15,012 nucleotides of DNA. It comes from an uncultured Alphaproteobacteria bacterium. Its GTDB lineage: Bacteria; Pseudomonadota; Alphaproteobacteria; Paracaedibacterales; CAIULA01. The notes beneath the pieces were generated by a model. That model had not been told where the DNA came from. It searched no databases and worked only from the letters and a program-made list of their open reading frames with translations. The stretch covers positions 1 through 15,012 of the forward strand of contig CAIVFQ010000058.1 in NCBI GenBank assembly GCA_903905285.1, given 5' to 3'. Each line of letters opens with the position of its first letter. Position 1 is the first letter of the stretch. Position numbers and translations under genes: made by a program. Shown here in pieces: positions 1 through 8,995 of the stretch.

Positions 1-207
1 CCAAAGCTGCCAAACGGCCTGACCATGCGCCATTCATGGCACCCTGTTTTGCGCATAATCGGATTGCTCTTCGTGAGTTGGCAGATAACAGCGAATGATG
101 AGGAACTTACTTGTTACTTGCAGCTTGAATGTGGCCTGTTCAGTTTTTTTTAATTAACTTTATGTAAACTATTTCGGGTCTATCTTTATAAGTATGGGAG
201 ATTGACT
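1..207. other. Upstream region, no gene assigned
   Basis: I see no gene here that I can name. One forward frame is open from position 3 to a TGA at 96-98 and another from position 1 to a TAA near 151, so the 3' end of an upstream gene is possible, but neither peptide is recognisable. A T-rich run at about 143-150 precedes the AT-rich leader of the next gene. GGGAG at 196-200 is the ribosome binding site for that gene. Confidence 0.3.
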
Positions 208-1237
208 GTGATGCTTTGTTTAAGAAAACTGTTTCTATTATTCGCAGTCTCATTGAGCATGGTGTGCATCACCTGCACCCAAATGGACGCAGCTTGCGCT
301 GAGGATATGCCCGTAGGTACCGTTTGTTCTAAATCTTCTTCCACAAATTATATAACGGTTGAATGGGATCCTTCGCGAGAACACCATACTATGTGGGAAG
401 CTTTTAGAGATTATGAAGGACAAGCCTTAGGTGACACAGAATTTCTCAATCAACCGGGAATGGAGTGTTGTGCTGTTTTGATGGGTGCTGATTATGTGGC
501 GCGTCTTAGGAAAGGCAGCCATCTTTGCGAAGAATTGGACAATGTAAATCATGTTTCCAAAACCTTTTCGGAAAAAGAAATCAACTTTTCCAAGGATGGA
601 TTGATCATTTGTTTGCCTGTTCGTTCCTTTTTTCTGAAACCTTCCAATGGTTCCAATGATTACGCCAACCTTCTCATTTTACCAAAAGCTAAGGGACATT
701 CTTTGATACATTCTTTGTTACAGGGAATCGATGCTGATTGCATGGGAGATATTTTATGGTCGGTTGGTAGCATTAGGCATTTTTCAGATGTTCTTTATGA
801 AAGATCATAAGACCCATGTTACCACGGCCAAACATGGCGATATGGGCACCGGAAATATTTTTTATGATCGTGTGGAGAATAAGGGAAAGAATCAGAGGGT
901 TATCTCTTGGATCGACTGCACGCACATGTACCTAGAAGGTGAAGGTCCTCTGATGGATATTGGACATTTAACAGCCAACATAGAACATCGTTGCTTAAAC
1001 ACCTGGATACAATCTTCCCAAGTTGACTATTTTAAAGAAAAAATTTTAGAGGGATATTGTGCAGGCCTTTCCCAAGATATTGTCCGTAGATTGCACGAAA
1101 TGTTAATTCACCCCCAGTCGTTTAAAGACGAGTCGTGGTTATTGGGTGAACGCATTAGTCTCTTGGAGATAGATTCTGACAAAATTCTAAAACATATTCG
1201 CCAGTTTTTTTGGCACTATCTTGAAAGTCACCTTTGA
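208..1237 (+). pseudogene. Exported APH/choline-kinase-like phosphotransferase, frameshifted
   Basis: Two overlapping forward frames together encode one protein of about 340 residues. The first starts near 208/211 and is closed by TAA at 808-810. The second carries the rest to TGA at 1235-1237. The N-terminus (MLCLRKLFLLFAVSLSM, then a small-residue stretch ending ACA-ED) looks like a signal peptide. The C-terminal part has the kinase-fold catalytic signature HGDMGTGN at 833-856 (His, Asp and Asn about residues 208, 210 and 215 of the joined protein), followed by an Ile-Asp motif (ISWIDC) in the position of the metal-binding Asp of the APH/choline-kinase family. ILPKAKG fits the hinge region. 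In the joined reading the helix before HGD becomes a plausible ALGIFQMFFM stretch, which places the extra base near 761-770. GGGAG at 196-200 favours the GTG at 208 or ATG at 211 over TTG at 202. The substrate cannot be told. Confidence 0.62.
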
Positions 1238-1266
1238 AAGGGGGCGGTTCTACAAAGCGTGTTGAA

Positions 1267-2377
1267 TTACTTTTTATAGTCTTTGCAATCTGTATCTCTT
1301 TCAGATTCAGCATCCAATCCTTTTGACTTACGAAGGGACGCAATTAATTCTTCGAACATAGGATTATTTTCAACAAAATCCTTCGCAACTTTTTGTAAAT
1401 AGTCGGTATTTTCCTGTGAAATGTCATCTAACCCCAAGTGATCGCCACTAATTATGGGGTTCAGACGCCAGTACTCTCCCTGATGAAGCTTTTCCATATG
1501 ATATTGGGCGACGGCTGATTGTCTTCTGACGATAATGGCATCGACAACATCAGTAGCCACAGTATGAATTGCACTTATGGGGTGTCTGATGCTTCTGAAC
1601 GCTTTTGTGAAAATAGATTCTTGGCATAACCCTGTTCCTAAAGAAATAACATGAATTCTTGCTGTTGGGTAAAGTTTTCTGGCTGCTGCAACAAATTCAA
1701 TAGTGGGGTCATTGATCAAAAGACCTCCATCAATAAAAGTCGAAATGGGTTCTTTTTCTCCAATAGGGCATAGTGTACGCGACTTAAAGAAGAAGGGGGC
1801 TGCTGTTGATGCCAATAAGGCATTCATGGTGGAATGTTTTTCATCACAGTTCCAGCTTTCAAAAGCTTTGACGGTGCCCTTAAAAAGATCGGTTGCGAAG
1901 GTAACCGTTGGCTTGACTAATGCATCGAAGGCATGTTCTTCGTAATAGTGTGAAACAAGATCTTCCAACGTCTTCGTATCATAAATTGAATGTAATATCC
2001 TTGAAATGAGCCAGCTTCTTTTACGAAAGATTCTGCCTTTTTCTTGTTCAAAAAGAGGCAAGAGATCGCTGGCTGAGTATTTCGATGTGGTTCTTCCTGA
2101 CTTTTCATCCTTTTTTCCTGGTAAATTCAGGAACGTGCAAATCAATGCCCCTATAGAAGTGCCACCGCTAACATCAAAGATATCAGAAGTTTTCATCCCC
2201 AATCTTTTTTCAATTGCACTTAAAATAGCAGCTGGCAGTCCGCCTCTGACACCACCACCATCGACAGACAAAACCCAACAATCTCTTGCCTCTTCAGCTG
2301 AAAAACCAGAAACTGTAGAAACAGCCATAAACAGACATAAACAGACAAGAAACCAAAACCTTAATGGTTATACGCAT
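1267..2377 (-). pseudogene. Exported patatin-like phospholipase, signal peptide out of frame (10-bp tandem duplication)
   Basis: The open frame from ATG 2328 down to 1267 encodes a patatin-family lipid acyl hydrolase (353 residues). It has the oxyanion motif DGGGVRG (D23-G29), the nucleophile elbow GTSIG (S58) and the catalytic Asp in DGG (D200), so a Ser/Asp dyad. Patatins cleave acyl chains from membrane lipids, and in intracellular bacteria they often act on host membranes. ATG 2328 has no ribosome binding site. A strong one (AGAGGA, 2386-2381) sits 3 nt before an ATG at 2377 in another frame, which begins MRITIKVLVSCLFM and stops at 2294 after 27 residues. An exact 10-bp direct repeat (2326-2335 and 2336-2345, plus-strand unit cataaacaga) separates the two frames. 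Deleting one copy joins MRITIKVLVSCLFM to AVSTVSGFSAEEARD, a normal signal peptide followed by the mature enzyme. The gene is therefore off as it stands, unless translation starts weakly at 2328 and yields a protein with a shortened signal. Confidence 0.85.
2326..2345. repeat. Exact 10-bp tandem duplication inside the patatin signal peptide
   Basis: The unit cataaacaga occurs twice back to back, followed by the first two bases of a third copy. Ten bases is not a multiple of three, so gaining or losing one copy switches the frame of the phospholipase. The copy number seen here (two) is the out-of-frame state. Confidence 0.9.
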
Positions 2378-2410
2378 GTGTCCTCTTAATGTTTTTGAGA
2401 GATAGATGTC

Positions 2411-2462
2411 CTTTTAGATTAACACAAACTAAAAGTAATTTTACTAAAATTTTAATCTAAAG
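2411..2462. repeat. AT-rich inverted repeat upstream of the patatin gene
   Basis: TTAGATTAA (2414-2422) and TTAATCTAA (2452-2460) are perfect reverse complements, and the match extends imperfectly by two or three bases outward. A smaller AGTAA/TTACT repeat lies inside. It could be a cruciform, an operator or a terminator arm. The patatin promoter should lie in or near it, but I cannot identify -35 and -10 boxes with confidence. Confidence 0.45.
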
Positions 2463-2483
2463 AGTGTTGTTGTGCCCGATGGA

Positions 2484-2585
2484 TTTCAGAATATGGATTC
2501 GAAAATAAGGGGCGAGCGCCCGGAGTGTACGAAGGGGTACATGAGGACGCGAAGTGCCGAAATTTTCGAAAACCAGATTTTGAAA
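2484..2585. repeat. Palindromic intergenic element, copy B
   Basis: This is an imperfect palindrome of about 102 bp. The outer arms TTTCAGAATATGGATTCGAA and TTCGAAAACCAGATTTTGAA pair with a few mismatches. The centre reads GGAGTGTAC, six bases, GTACATGAG (2522-2545). The same 9+6+9 core is on the minus strand of the element at 11106-11203, so the two are members of one repeat family. The element occupies much of the gap between the patatin gene and thrS. It resembles in kind the palindromic elements of Rickettsia and other alphaproteobacteria, but I cannot match it to a named family. Confidence 0.6.
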
Positions 2586-2663
2586 GGCGAAGGGTATATT
2601 TTGCTGCTATCCTCTGTTAGACGTGGTAAACCTTAAAAAAGTCAAAACGCGTAGGGGTTTTTT

Positions 2664-4574
2664 GTGTTTCATGTTGTTTTAAAAGACGGGTCAAAACGTG
2701 AGTATGACCAAGTTGTAACGGGCGAAGAGGTTGCGCGTTCTTTATCGCCGCGCCTTGCGAAGGAGGCTGTGGCTGTGCGCGTTAATGGACAGTTGTGGGA
2801 CGTGAATCGCCCGCTGCCTAACCACGCGCAAATCGACATTATTACCCGCAGCGATCCTGAAGGCTTGGAAGTCATCCGCCACGACACGGCCCACGTTGTT
2901 GCTGAGGCGGTTAAAGAGCTGTACCCAGAAACACAAATCACCATTGGCCCTGCCATCGAGAATGGTTTTTATTACGACTTTCACCGTGAAACCCCCTTTA
3001 CGCCTGAAGACCTTATCCGTATTGAGCAGCGCATGCATGAAATCATGGGTCGCGATGAAAAATTTATTCGTGAAGAATGGGAACGAGATGATGCGATTGA
3101 GTTTTTTAAAAGCCAAGGGGAGCATTTTAAGGCCGAACTGATTGCCAGCATCCCCAGCAATGAAACCTTAACCCTTTATCGCCAGGGGCAATTTATTGAC
3201 CTTTGTCGGGGGCCGCATTTACCATCGACAGGCCGCATTGGAAAAGCCTTTAAGTTAATGAAGCTGGCTGGCGCTTATTGGCGTGGTGATCACCGCAACC
3301 CCATGCTACAACGCATTTACGGTACGGCTTGGGCGACTGAACAACAGTTACAAGACCACTTAATTCAACTGGAAGAAGCCGAAAAACGGGACCACAGACG
3401 TTTAGGGACTGCGCTTGGATTATTTCACTTTCAAGAGGAAGCCGCAGGCAGTGTTTTCTGGCACCCAAAAGGGTGGCACTTGTACCGTGTCCTTGAAAAC
3501 TTTATTCGTCACCGCCTAGAAAAAACCGGCTATGTCGAAGTTAAGACGCCGCAAATTCTTGACCGGAGTCTGTGGGAAGCCTCTGGCCATTGGGAGAAGT
3601 TTGGCGAGCACATGTTTACCGTGACGGCCGAAGAAAAAACTCTGGCTGTTAAGCCCATGAATTGCCCGTGCCATGTGCAAATTTTCAAGCAAGGATTGAA
3701 AAGTTATCGTGATTTGCCGTTACGTATGGCTGAGTTTGGATCGTGCCATCGTAATGAGCCATCAGGTGCCCTGCATGGTTTGATGCGTGTGCGTGCCTTT
3801 ACGCAAGATGATGCCCATATTTTTTGTACACCTGAACAGATTGTTTCGGAAACCAAAGATTTTTGTGACCTGTTGCAAGGCATTTACCGTGATTTAGGCT
3901 TTACCGATATTCGCGTAAAATTCTCTGACCGGCCGGAAAAACGCGCTGGCGCTGATGAAGTTTGGGATTTGGCTGAAAAGTCGCTTATTGAGGCGGCCAC
4001 TGCTGCTGGTTTGGACTATACCCTGAACCCAGGCGAGGGCGCTTTTTATGGCCCTAAGTTAGAGTTTGTTTTAAAAGATGCAATTGGTCGCGATTGGCAA
4101 TGTGGCACCCTGCAGGTTGATTTTGTTTTGCCTGAACGGTTGGATGCGGTTTATGTGGGTGAGGATGGAAAACGCCACCGCCCCGTTATGCTTCACCGGG
4201 CTATTTTTGGTTCGTTTGAACGGTTTATTGGTGTTTTGATTGAGCATTATGCGGGTAAATTCCCGTTATGGCTGGCGCCTGTTCAGGCGGTTGTGGCAAC
4301 CATTACCAGTGAAGGTGAGGCCTATGCACAAGAGCTGTATAACCGTTTAAAGAATTTGGGCATTCGGGCTGAAATTGACACCCGCAATGAAAAAATCAGT
4401 TATAAAGTTCGGGAACATAGTTTGCAAAAAGTTCCCTATTTATTGGTTGTTGGTAAGCGCGAGGCTGAAGAAAAAACTGTGGCCGTGCGTACATTAGGGG
4501 GCGAACAACAAGAGTTGATGGGTCAAGAAGAAATCATTGCCCGTCTGCTAACTGAGAGTCATAAGCCGGTTTAA
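2664..4574 (+). CDS. thrS: Threonine--tRNA ligase
   Basis: Class II threonyl-tRNA synthetase, 636 residues, the usual full length. It activates threonine with ATP and charges tRNA-Thr in the cytoplasm. The domains run in the standard order: N-terminal TGS domain (about 1-62), the editing/SAD domain ([10 protein letters not shown] near residue 75 to about 240), the catalytic core (about 245-535) and the anticodon-binding domain (about 540-636). The zinc ligands fall at C334 (MNCPCH), H385 (DDAHIFC) and H511 (LHRAIFG), the same numbers as the E. coli enzyme, and the motif 2 region CHRNEPSG is present. The start is GTG at 2664, supported by AGGGG at 2653-2657 six bases upstream. The gene stands alone, with a terminator just downstream at 4582-4617. 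MNCPCH replaces the more common MNCPGH; I would not read a functional change into that. Confidence 0.98.
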   Translation: MFHVVLKDGSKREYDQVVTGEEVARSLSPRLAKEAVAVRVNGQLWDVNRPLPNHAQIDIITRSDPEGLEVIRHDTAHVVAEAVKELYPETQITIGPAIENGFYYDFHRETPFTPEDLIRIEQRMHEIMGRDEKFIREEWERDDAIEFFKSQGEHFKAELIASIPSNETLTLYRQGQFIDLCRGPHLPSTGRIGKAFKLMKLAGAYWRGDHRNPMLQRIYGTAWATEQQLQDHLIQLEEAEKRDHRRLGTALGLFHFQEEAAGSVFWHPKGWHLYRVLENFIRHRLEKTGYVEVKTPQILDRSLWEASGHWEKFGEHMFTVTAEEKTLAVKPMNCPCHVQIFKQGLKSYRDLPLRMAEFGSCHRNEPSGALHGLMRVRAFTQDDAHIFCTPEQIVSETKDFCDLLQGIYRDLGFTDIRVKFSDRPEKRAGADEVWDLAEKSLIEAATAAGLDYTLNPGEGAFYGPKLEFVLKDAIGRDWQCGTLQVDFVLPERLDAVYVGEDGKRHRPVMLHRAIFGSFERFIGVLIEHYAGKFPLWLAPVQAVVATITSEGEAYAQELYNRLKNLGIRAEIDTRNEKISYKVREHSLQKVPYLLVVGKREAEEKTVAVRTLGGEQQELMGQEEIIARLLTESHKPV

Positions 4575-4581
4575 CACTTTG

Positions 4582-4617
4582 TTAATCTTTATGAATAAAG
4601 GGTTAATTTCGTTTTTT
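4582..4617 (+). terminator. Rho-independent terminator of thrS
   Basis: TTAATCTTTAT pairs with ATAAAGGGTTAA through a bulged, partly G-U stem with a two-base loop, followed by TTTCGTTTTTT. It begins seven bases after the thrS stop codon, in the right place and orientation. Confidence 0.7.
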
Positions 4618-4625
4618 CCCACCCC

Positions 4626-4672
4626 GCAAAACAATTGATAATTGTTTTGCCCAATGCTCCCTTAAAAGGGAG
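4626..4672. repeat. Two adjacent hairpins downstream of thrS
   Basis: GCAAAACAATT-GAT-AATTGTTTTGC (4626-4650) is a perfect 11-bp stem with a 3-base loop. CTCCCTT-AA-AAGGGAG (4657-4672) is a perfect 7-bp stem. Neither is followed by a T-run on the plus strand. They may be repeat-element debris or back-up terminators in the gap between two convergent genes. Confidence 0.5.
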
Positions 4673-4795
4673 GGGGGCCTACGCCCTCACAGTAAGAAAC
4701 AGCAGGCAAAACGCTCCCAACTGTCCTTTTTCCTCTCAAAAAAGAAACCTTTAAATAATCTAGACTGACTTTAATAATAGCGCTTCATCTCTAAT

Positions 4796-4819
4796 AAATC
4801 GTTAATTTCAAAAAATTAA
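4796..4819 (-). repeat. 24-bp repeat, copy 1 (inverted match to 12242-12265)
   Basis: These 24 bases are the exact reverse complement of 12242-12265. Bases 4801-4820 also form an 8-bp hairpin (GTTAATTT, loop TTTG, AAATTAAC on the minus strand). On the minus strand it lies about 40 bases past the stop codon of the unknown exported protein, so here it could act as a weak AT-rich terminator. Confidence 0.5.
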
Positions 4820-4858
4820 CTTCTTGGATGGCCTTAAAACCCTGGCAAACAGGAAGAT

Positions 4859-6103
4859 TTAAAACGCACTAGCAGCCACAGGACCTGTTAAAGGATGCGG
4901 CCGCAGTGAAGAAGAACCAGCAACGGGAGGTTGGTCAGGCAAGGGTTCGTACCATTCTATAAGATGTTGACGCAAGGCACCTAAAAACAATCCCAACATA
5001 TTCTTTGGTCGAGTCCGATATTTCGACTGCTTATTCTCCCCTAGGTCATTGCCCCATTGCGGGTCGTAATAGCTGGCCTTGGAAGTGTCTTCAACAAGTG
5101 TTCTATATCCTGTCTTTAAAAGCTCAGCTCTTAAGACGTCGTTTTGGGTAAACTTATAATACAAGCCTCGTGCCATCCTAACATCTTTTCCTGTTAATGA
5201 ACTTAGTTGAGCGTTATATTGGGCTGGTTGAAAGGGAAAATCATGGCGCATTGCACATGGTAGATGCCAGGCTGGATCAACTTGTGCTACGAAGTTTTTT
5301 TGTGCCCAAGTTCTCGCATCATTGGCGCTAGGGGCCGTTCTTATCGTTTTAAAGGTTTGAGGGTGGGCATTAAATTTACCATCTTGAAAATAGTGTTCAT
5401 TTGTGGCGTGGTCAAGCCATACGTCATCAGGTGCTGGCGCTCTAAAAGGACTCGGATAGTAATTACTACCCCAGCCGTAGGCATCAGTCTCCTTATGGAA
5501 TAAAATAGGTTCGCACTCCAATCGTTCGGATACTAGCTGCCCAAGCTTCTTCAGCCAATCATAATCCTCCAGCCTATTTCCCCAGCCTTGGTGGGATCGG
5601 TCAAATTCTTGTACCTCTCTCATAACTTCACCCCAAACCCCAATTGCCCTTAGCTTTCCCTCCAGAACGTTGAGCATGCTACGCGCCTGAGTATCATGCT
5701 TTGGTTCTGCGATGTTACCTTCAAAGGCTGTATTCAGGTGAAGAATCGCGGTCACGTATAGGTAGTGCATTACCATCTGAGAAGGTTGAGCATGTTGTAT
5801 TCTTGCGTTCAGCTGATCTAGAGACCGTTCAAACGTTTTAACTTTATCTGGGATGTGCGTTAACGTCTTTAAAAGCAACTGTGCACACTTCTTCTGTGCT
5901 TGCAATTCCAATTGAGTAGGAGGGCTTTTCAGCTCATAAAAATGGTGCGGATTGTAAAAGGCATCTATGTCAGTCTCAGAAGTCCCACCCTTTTGAGATT
6001 GATAACTGTCTAGTTCGTCCTCCAATGAATATCGACTAAACGCAGGCTGGATGAAGGAAATAAACCAAGCCATAATCAAAAGAACTAATGAATTTCTTCT
6101 CAT
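4859..6103 (-). CDS. Exported protein of unknown function
   Basis: A 414-residue protein that I do not recognise. It starts with a clear signal peptide (MRRNSLVLLIMAWFISFIQP, cleavage likely near AFS-RY), so it should be exported to the periplasm or secreted. The rest has no transmembrane segment. The middle is rich in Trp, Tyr and His with several YDW/YYP/WYEP-type aromatic stretches, and the region at about residues 70-175 looks helical. The C-terminus ends in a Pro/Ser-rich tail (PVAGSSSLRPHPLTGPV). ATG 6103 has only a weak ribosome binding site (GGTGA about 3 nt upstream). It is the only accessory gene in the window with an uninterrupted frame. It lies convergent to thrS and downstream of topA on the same strand, with 138 bp between them, so it probably has its own promoter. 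Confidence 0.75.
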   Translation of the reverse strand: MRRNSLVLLIMAWFISFIQPAFSRYSLEDELDSYQSQKGGTSETDIDAFYNPHHFYELKSPPTQLELQAQKKCAQLLLKTLTHIPDKVKTFERSLDQLNARIQHAQPSQMVMHYLYVTAILHLNTAFEGNIAEPKHDTQARSMLNVLEGKLRAIGVWGEVMREVQEFDRSHQGWGNRLEDYDWLKKLGQLVSERLECEPILFHKETDAYGWGSNYYPSPFRAPAPDDVWLDHATNEHYFQDGKFNAHPQTFKTIRTAPSANDARTWAQKNFVAQVDPAWHLPCAMRHDFPFQPAQYNAQLSSLTGKDVRMARGLYYKFTQNDVLRAELLKTGYRTLVEDTSKASYYDPQWGNDLGENKQSKYRTRPKNMLGLFLGALRQHLIEWYEPLPDQPPVAGSSSLRPHPLTGPVAASAF

Positions 6104-6241
6104 TTCACCGTCTCACAAAAAATAGATCCCAGCCAATTAGACGGGGATGCACTACCATATACTATACGTAATAGTTAGTTAACAAGCATTTAATTGCCAT
6201 AAGGAAATAGGCAAAGGTATTGGATTGAGGGCGTCGAATGT

Positions 6242-8713
6242 TTATGAGGTTTTCGACGTCCTTTTGCTCGGTTTTGCTTTATTCGCTGCCTTAGCTTTAG
6301 TCGGTTTCTTTAAAGGGGCGCGCCTTGTGCTTTTTGGTTTTTGTGCTTTTTCATCAACCAATTGACAGGCACGCTCGAACCCTAGGTCAAGAACGTTCTC
6401 TGCCCGGGGAACTGATGCAAACACATCGCCATGTTTCACGTAGGGTCCAAAACGACCAATTCCTAAAACCAACGGTTGGGTTGTTTCAGGGTGAAGGCCG
6501 ATCTGTTTAGGTAGGGCTTTTAACTTAACGGCTATCTCAAGGGTGATGGTATCTTTGTCAAACCCAGTGGGAATCGAAACCCGTTTCGGCTTTGGTTTGG
6601 CTGGCTTTTTCTTTTTCTTCTTAGAAGTTCCTTCTTCTTCAACGGCAGCCACCTCAACAACAACGTTGCTGCCTTCCCATTCTAAATACGGGCCATAGGG
6701 GCCTTTCTTTAACAAGATCGTTTCTTTGCTGTCAGGGTCAACACCAATAACCTTGGGCTCCGCTGACTCAAATCCAGCCTCTTGGCCTTCCTCGGTCTTG
6801 CCCAACGGTTTTGTGTGCTTGCAATCTGGGTAACGGGAACATCCTAGGAATGCCCCAAACTTGCCTAACTTTAGACTGATAATTCCTTCTTGACACCCTG
6901 GGCAGACGCGCTGTTCTTTTGGCATGTCTTGAAACAGGTACTGGCTTAAATCTTGTTCTAATTTGTCGATAACCTCGCTTACGCGTAACGGCTGGGTGTC
7001 TTCGACGGTCTTATAAAAATCCTTCCAGAATGTTCCCATAACATCCTTCCACGATTGCTTCCCTGCTGATATTTCATCAAGCTGTTCTTCCAAGTGGGCT
7101 GTAAAATCGTATTCCACATACCTTTTAAAGAAATGAACCAGGAAAGAGGTGACCAGGCGTCCACGGTCTTCAGGCAGGAACTGTTTTTTCTCTAGACGGA
7201 CGTAATCACGGTCTTGCAAAACCTGAATCAACGACGCATATGTTGACGGCCGGCCAATCCCCAATTCTTCCATTTTTTTAACCAAGCTGGCTTCTGTAAA
7301 GCGCGGCGGCGGTTGGGTAAAGTGTTGGTTAGGGGTAATCGATTGTTTGTCGATTTTATCATTCTGGTGCAACGGCGGTAACAGGCTGTCGCCTTCTGGA
7401 TTTTCTGACTCGTCATCCACCCCTTCTTGGTACAGTCTTAAAAACCCGTCAAAGACTTGGGTTGAACCTGTGGCGCGGAACATAGTTGTTTTAGTGGCGT
7501 TCGCAATATCAACACCGACTTGGTCAAATAAAGCGCTTTCCATTTGTGAGGCTAAGGTTCGTTTCCAAATCAAGTCGTACAGCTTGTATTGGGCTTCATC
7601 CAAATACGCGGCAACTTCTTGCGGACGGCGCGCTAACAAAGTGGGGCGAATGGCTTCGTGTGCCTCTTGCGCATTCTTAGCCTTGCTTTTAAATTGCCGT
7701 GGTTGGCTTGGCACATATTCTTTACCGTAATCCTTCAGCAAAAATGCCCTGGCTTGTTCAATCGCATCTTGTGACAACGTGACGCTGTCGGTACGCATAT
7801 AGGTAATTAAACCCGTGGTTTCGCCGGCAATATCAACCCCTTCGTACAATCGTTGGGCAATTTGCATGGTACGACTGGTCCCAAAACCCAACTTACGGGA
7901 TGCTTCTTGCTGTAACGTTGAGGTTATGAAAGGGGCAGCGGGGTGACGTTTGGCTTGTTTCTTCTCGACCTCGATAACGGTTAAGTCTTGAGGGTTAAGG
8001 GTCTTGACGATCTTTTCGGCTACTTCTTGGGCTGGGATATCAAACTTTTCTAGCTTTTTCCCCTCAAAGTGGGTCAATCGTGCCTGGAAAGCTTGCGTTT
8101 TAGGGTTCAAAAGAACAGCGGTAATCGTCCAATATTCTTGGGTTTTAAAGACTTCTATTTCTTGTTCCCGCTCAACAATCAATCGTAGTGCCACTGACTG
8201 TACCCGGCCAGCGGAACGTGATCCGGGTAGTTTGCGCCACAACACAGGTGATAAGGTAAAGCCCACTAAATAATCTAATGCGCGTCGGGCTAGATAAGCG
8301 TCGACTAAGGCCATATCAACTTGGCGGGGTTGTTTCAGTGATTGTTGAATAGCTGACTTTGTAATCTCATGAAAAACAATGCGTTGGACGGTGGTGTTCT
8401 TTAAGACGTTTCTTTCCTCTAAGACTTTTTGGACATGCCAAGAAATGGCTTCACCTTCTCTGTCAGGGTCGGTCGCTAGGTAAAGGTGATCGGCGCCTTT
8501 AACGGCTTTAACGATTTCGTTGATTTGTTTCTCGGATCGATCGGTTGTTTCCCAGGTCATGGAAAAACCATCATCGGGATTAACAGACCCATTACGGGCG
8601 GCCAAGTCACGGATGTGCCCATAACTGGCAAGAACTAAAAAGTCGTTACCTAAATAACGATTGATCGTTTTTGCTTTGGCTGGTGATTCCACAACCACAA
8701 TATTCTTGCTCAA
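6242..8713 (-). CDS. topA: DNA topoisomerase I
   Basis: Type IA topoisomerase of 823 residues that relaxes negative supercoils. The Toprim domain is at the N-terminus with E9 (VVVESPAKAKT) and the metal-binding D82/D84/E86 (DPDREGE). The catalytic tyrosine is Y305 in GLITYMRTDS. SAGRVQSVALRL and GIGRPSTYA are core family motifs. After the core comes one four-cysteine zinc ribbon (from C604: CPGC...CSRYPDC), then two TopA C-terminal repeats of the alphaproteobacterial kind (KKGPYGPYLEW and GIGRFGPYVKHGD), and a very Lys/Ala/Pro-rich basic tail suited to DNA binding. The start is TTG at 8713, eight bases after AAGGA. ATG is absent there, and the family N-terminus MSKNIVVVES matches exactly. The frame is intact throughout. 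Confidence 0.98.
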   Translation of the reverse strand: MSKNIVVVESPAKAKTINRYLGNDFLVLASYGHIRDLAARNGSVNPDDGFSMTWETTDRSEKQINEIVKAVKGADHLYLATDPDREGEAISWHVQKVLEERNVLKNTTVQRIVFHEITKSAIQQSLKQPRQVDMALVDAYLARRALDYLVGFTLSPVLWRKLPGSRSAGRVQSVALRLIVEREQEIEVFKTQEYWTITAVLLNPKTQAFQARLTHFEGKKLEKFDIPAQEVAEKIVKTLNPQDLTVIEVEKKQAKRHPAAPFITSTLQQEASRKLGFGTSRTMQIAQRLYEGVDIAGETTGLITYMRTDSVTLSQDAIEQARAFLLKDYGKEYVPSQPRQFKSKAKNAQEAHEAIRPTLLARRPQEVAAYLDEAQYKLYDLIWKRTLASQMESALFDQVGVDIANATKTTMFRATGSTQVFDGFLRLYQEGVDDESENPEGDSLLPPLHQNDKIDKQSITPNQHFTQPPPRFTEASLVKKMEELGIGRPSTYASLIQVLQDRDYVRLEKKQFLPEDRGRLVTSFLVHFFKRYVEYDFTAHLEEQLDEISAGKQSWKDVMGTFWKDFYKTVEDTQPLRVSEVIDKLEQDLSQYLFQDMPKEQRVCPGCQEGIISLKLGKFGAFLGCSRYPDCKHTKPLGKTEEGQEAGFESAEPKVIGVDPDSKETILLKKGPYGPYLEWEGSNVVVEVAAVEEEGTSKKKKKKPAKPKPKRVSIPTGFDKDTITLEIAVKLKALPKQIGLHPETTQPLVLGIGRFGPYVKHGDVFASVPRAENVLDLGFERACQLVDEKAQKPKSTRRAPLKKPTKAKAANKAKPSKRTSKTS

Positions 8714-8854
8714 AGTATCCGTCCTTAAAATTCTTGTCGTTTCCTAGAGCCCTACGCCAAGTTTTCACTTGACTGGCTATAATTGTTAGCCTGCACCATA
8801 TAACGTTAATTCTAATAAATCTATCCTAAATGTTTGGCAATTCAGAGAAAAAGC

Positions 8855-8883
8855 TTGAGAAAATTGCATATTTGGGATTAAAT
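8855..8883 (+). promoter_or_regulatory. Sigma-70-type promoter of tRNA-Ala
   Basis: TTGAGA (8855-8860), a 17-base spacer and TTAAAT (8878-8883) put transcription start about 5 bases before the tRNA 5' end. Spacing and position are good; the -10 box departs from consensus. Confidence 0.5.
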
Positions 8884-8895
8884 GGCTTTGTTTTA

Positions 8896-8971
<76 letters not shown>

Positions 8972-8995
8972 CTTCATTATTGCAGAATTGGTCGT

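Noticed and set aside
1..153. 3' end of a gene entering from the left
   Set aside because: Two different frames are open for a short distance, and neither peptide is recognisable.
2006..2389. Plus-strand open frame of 127 codons opposite the patatin N-terminus
   Set aside because: Antisense to conserved catalytic patatin sequence, with no start signal and no recognisable protein.
6232..6258. Inverted repeat CGTCGAA/TTCGACG as topA terminator
   Set aside because: It overlaps the topA stop codon and has no T-run on the minus strand.
8769..8783. TTGACT and TATAAT as a promoter pair
   Set aside because: Only three bases separate the two boxes, so they cannot act as one promoter.
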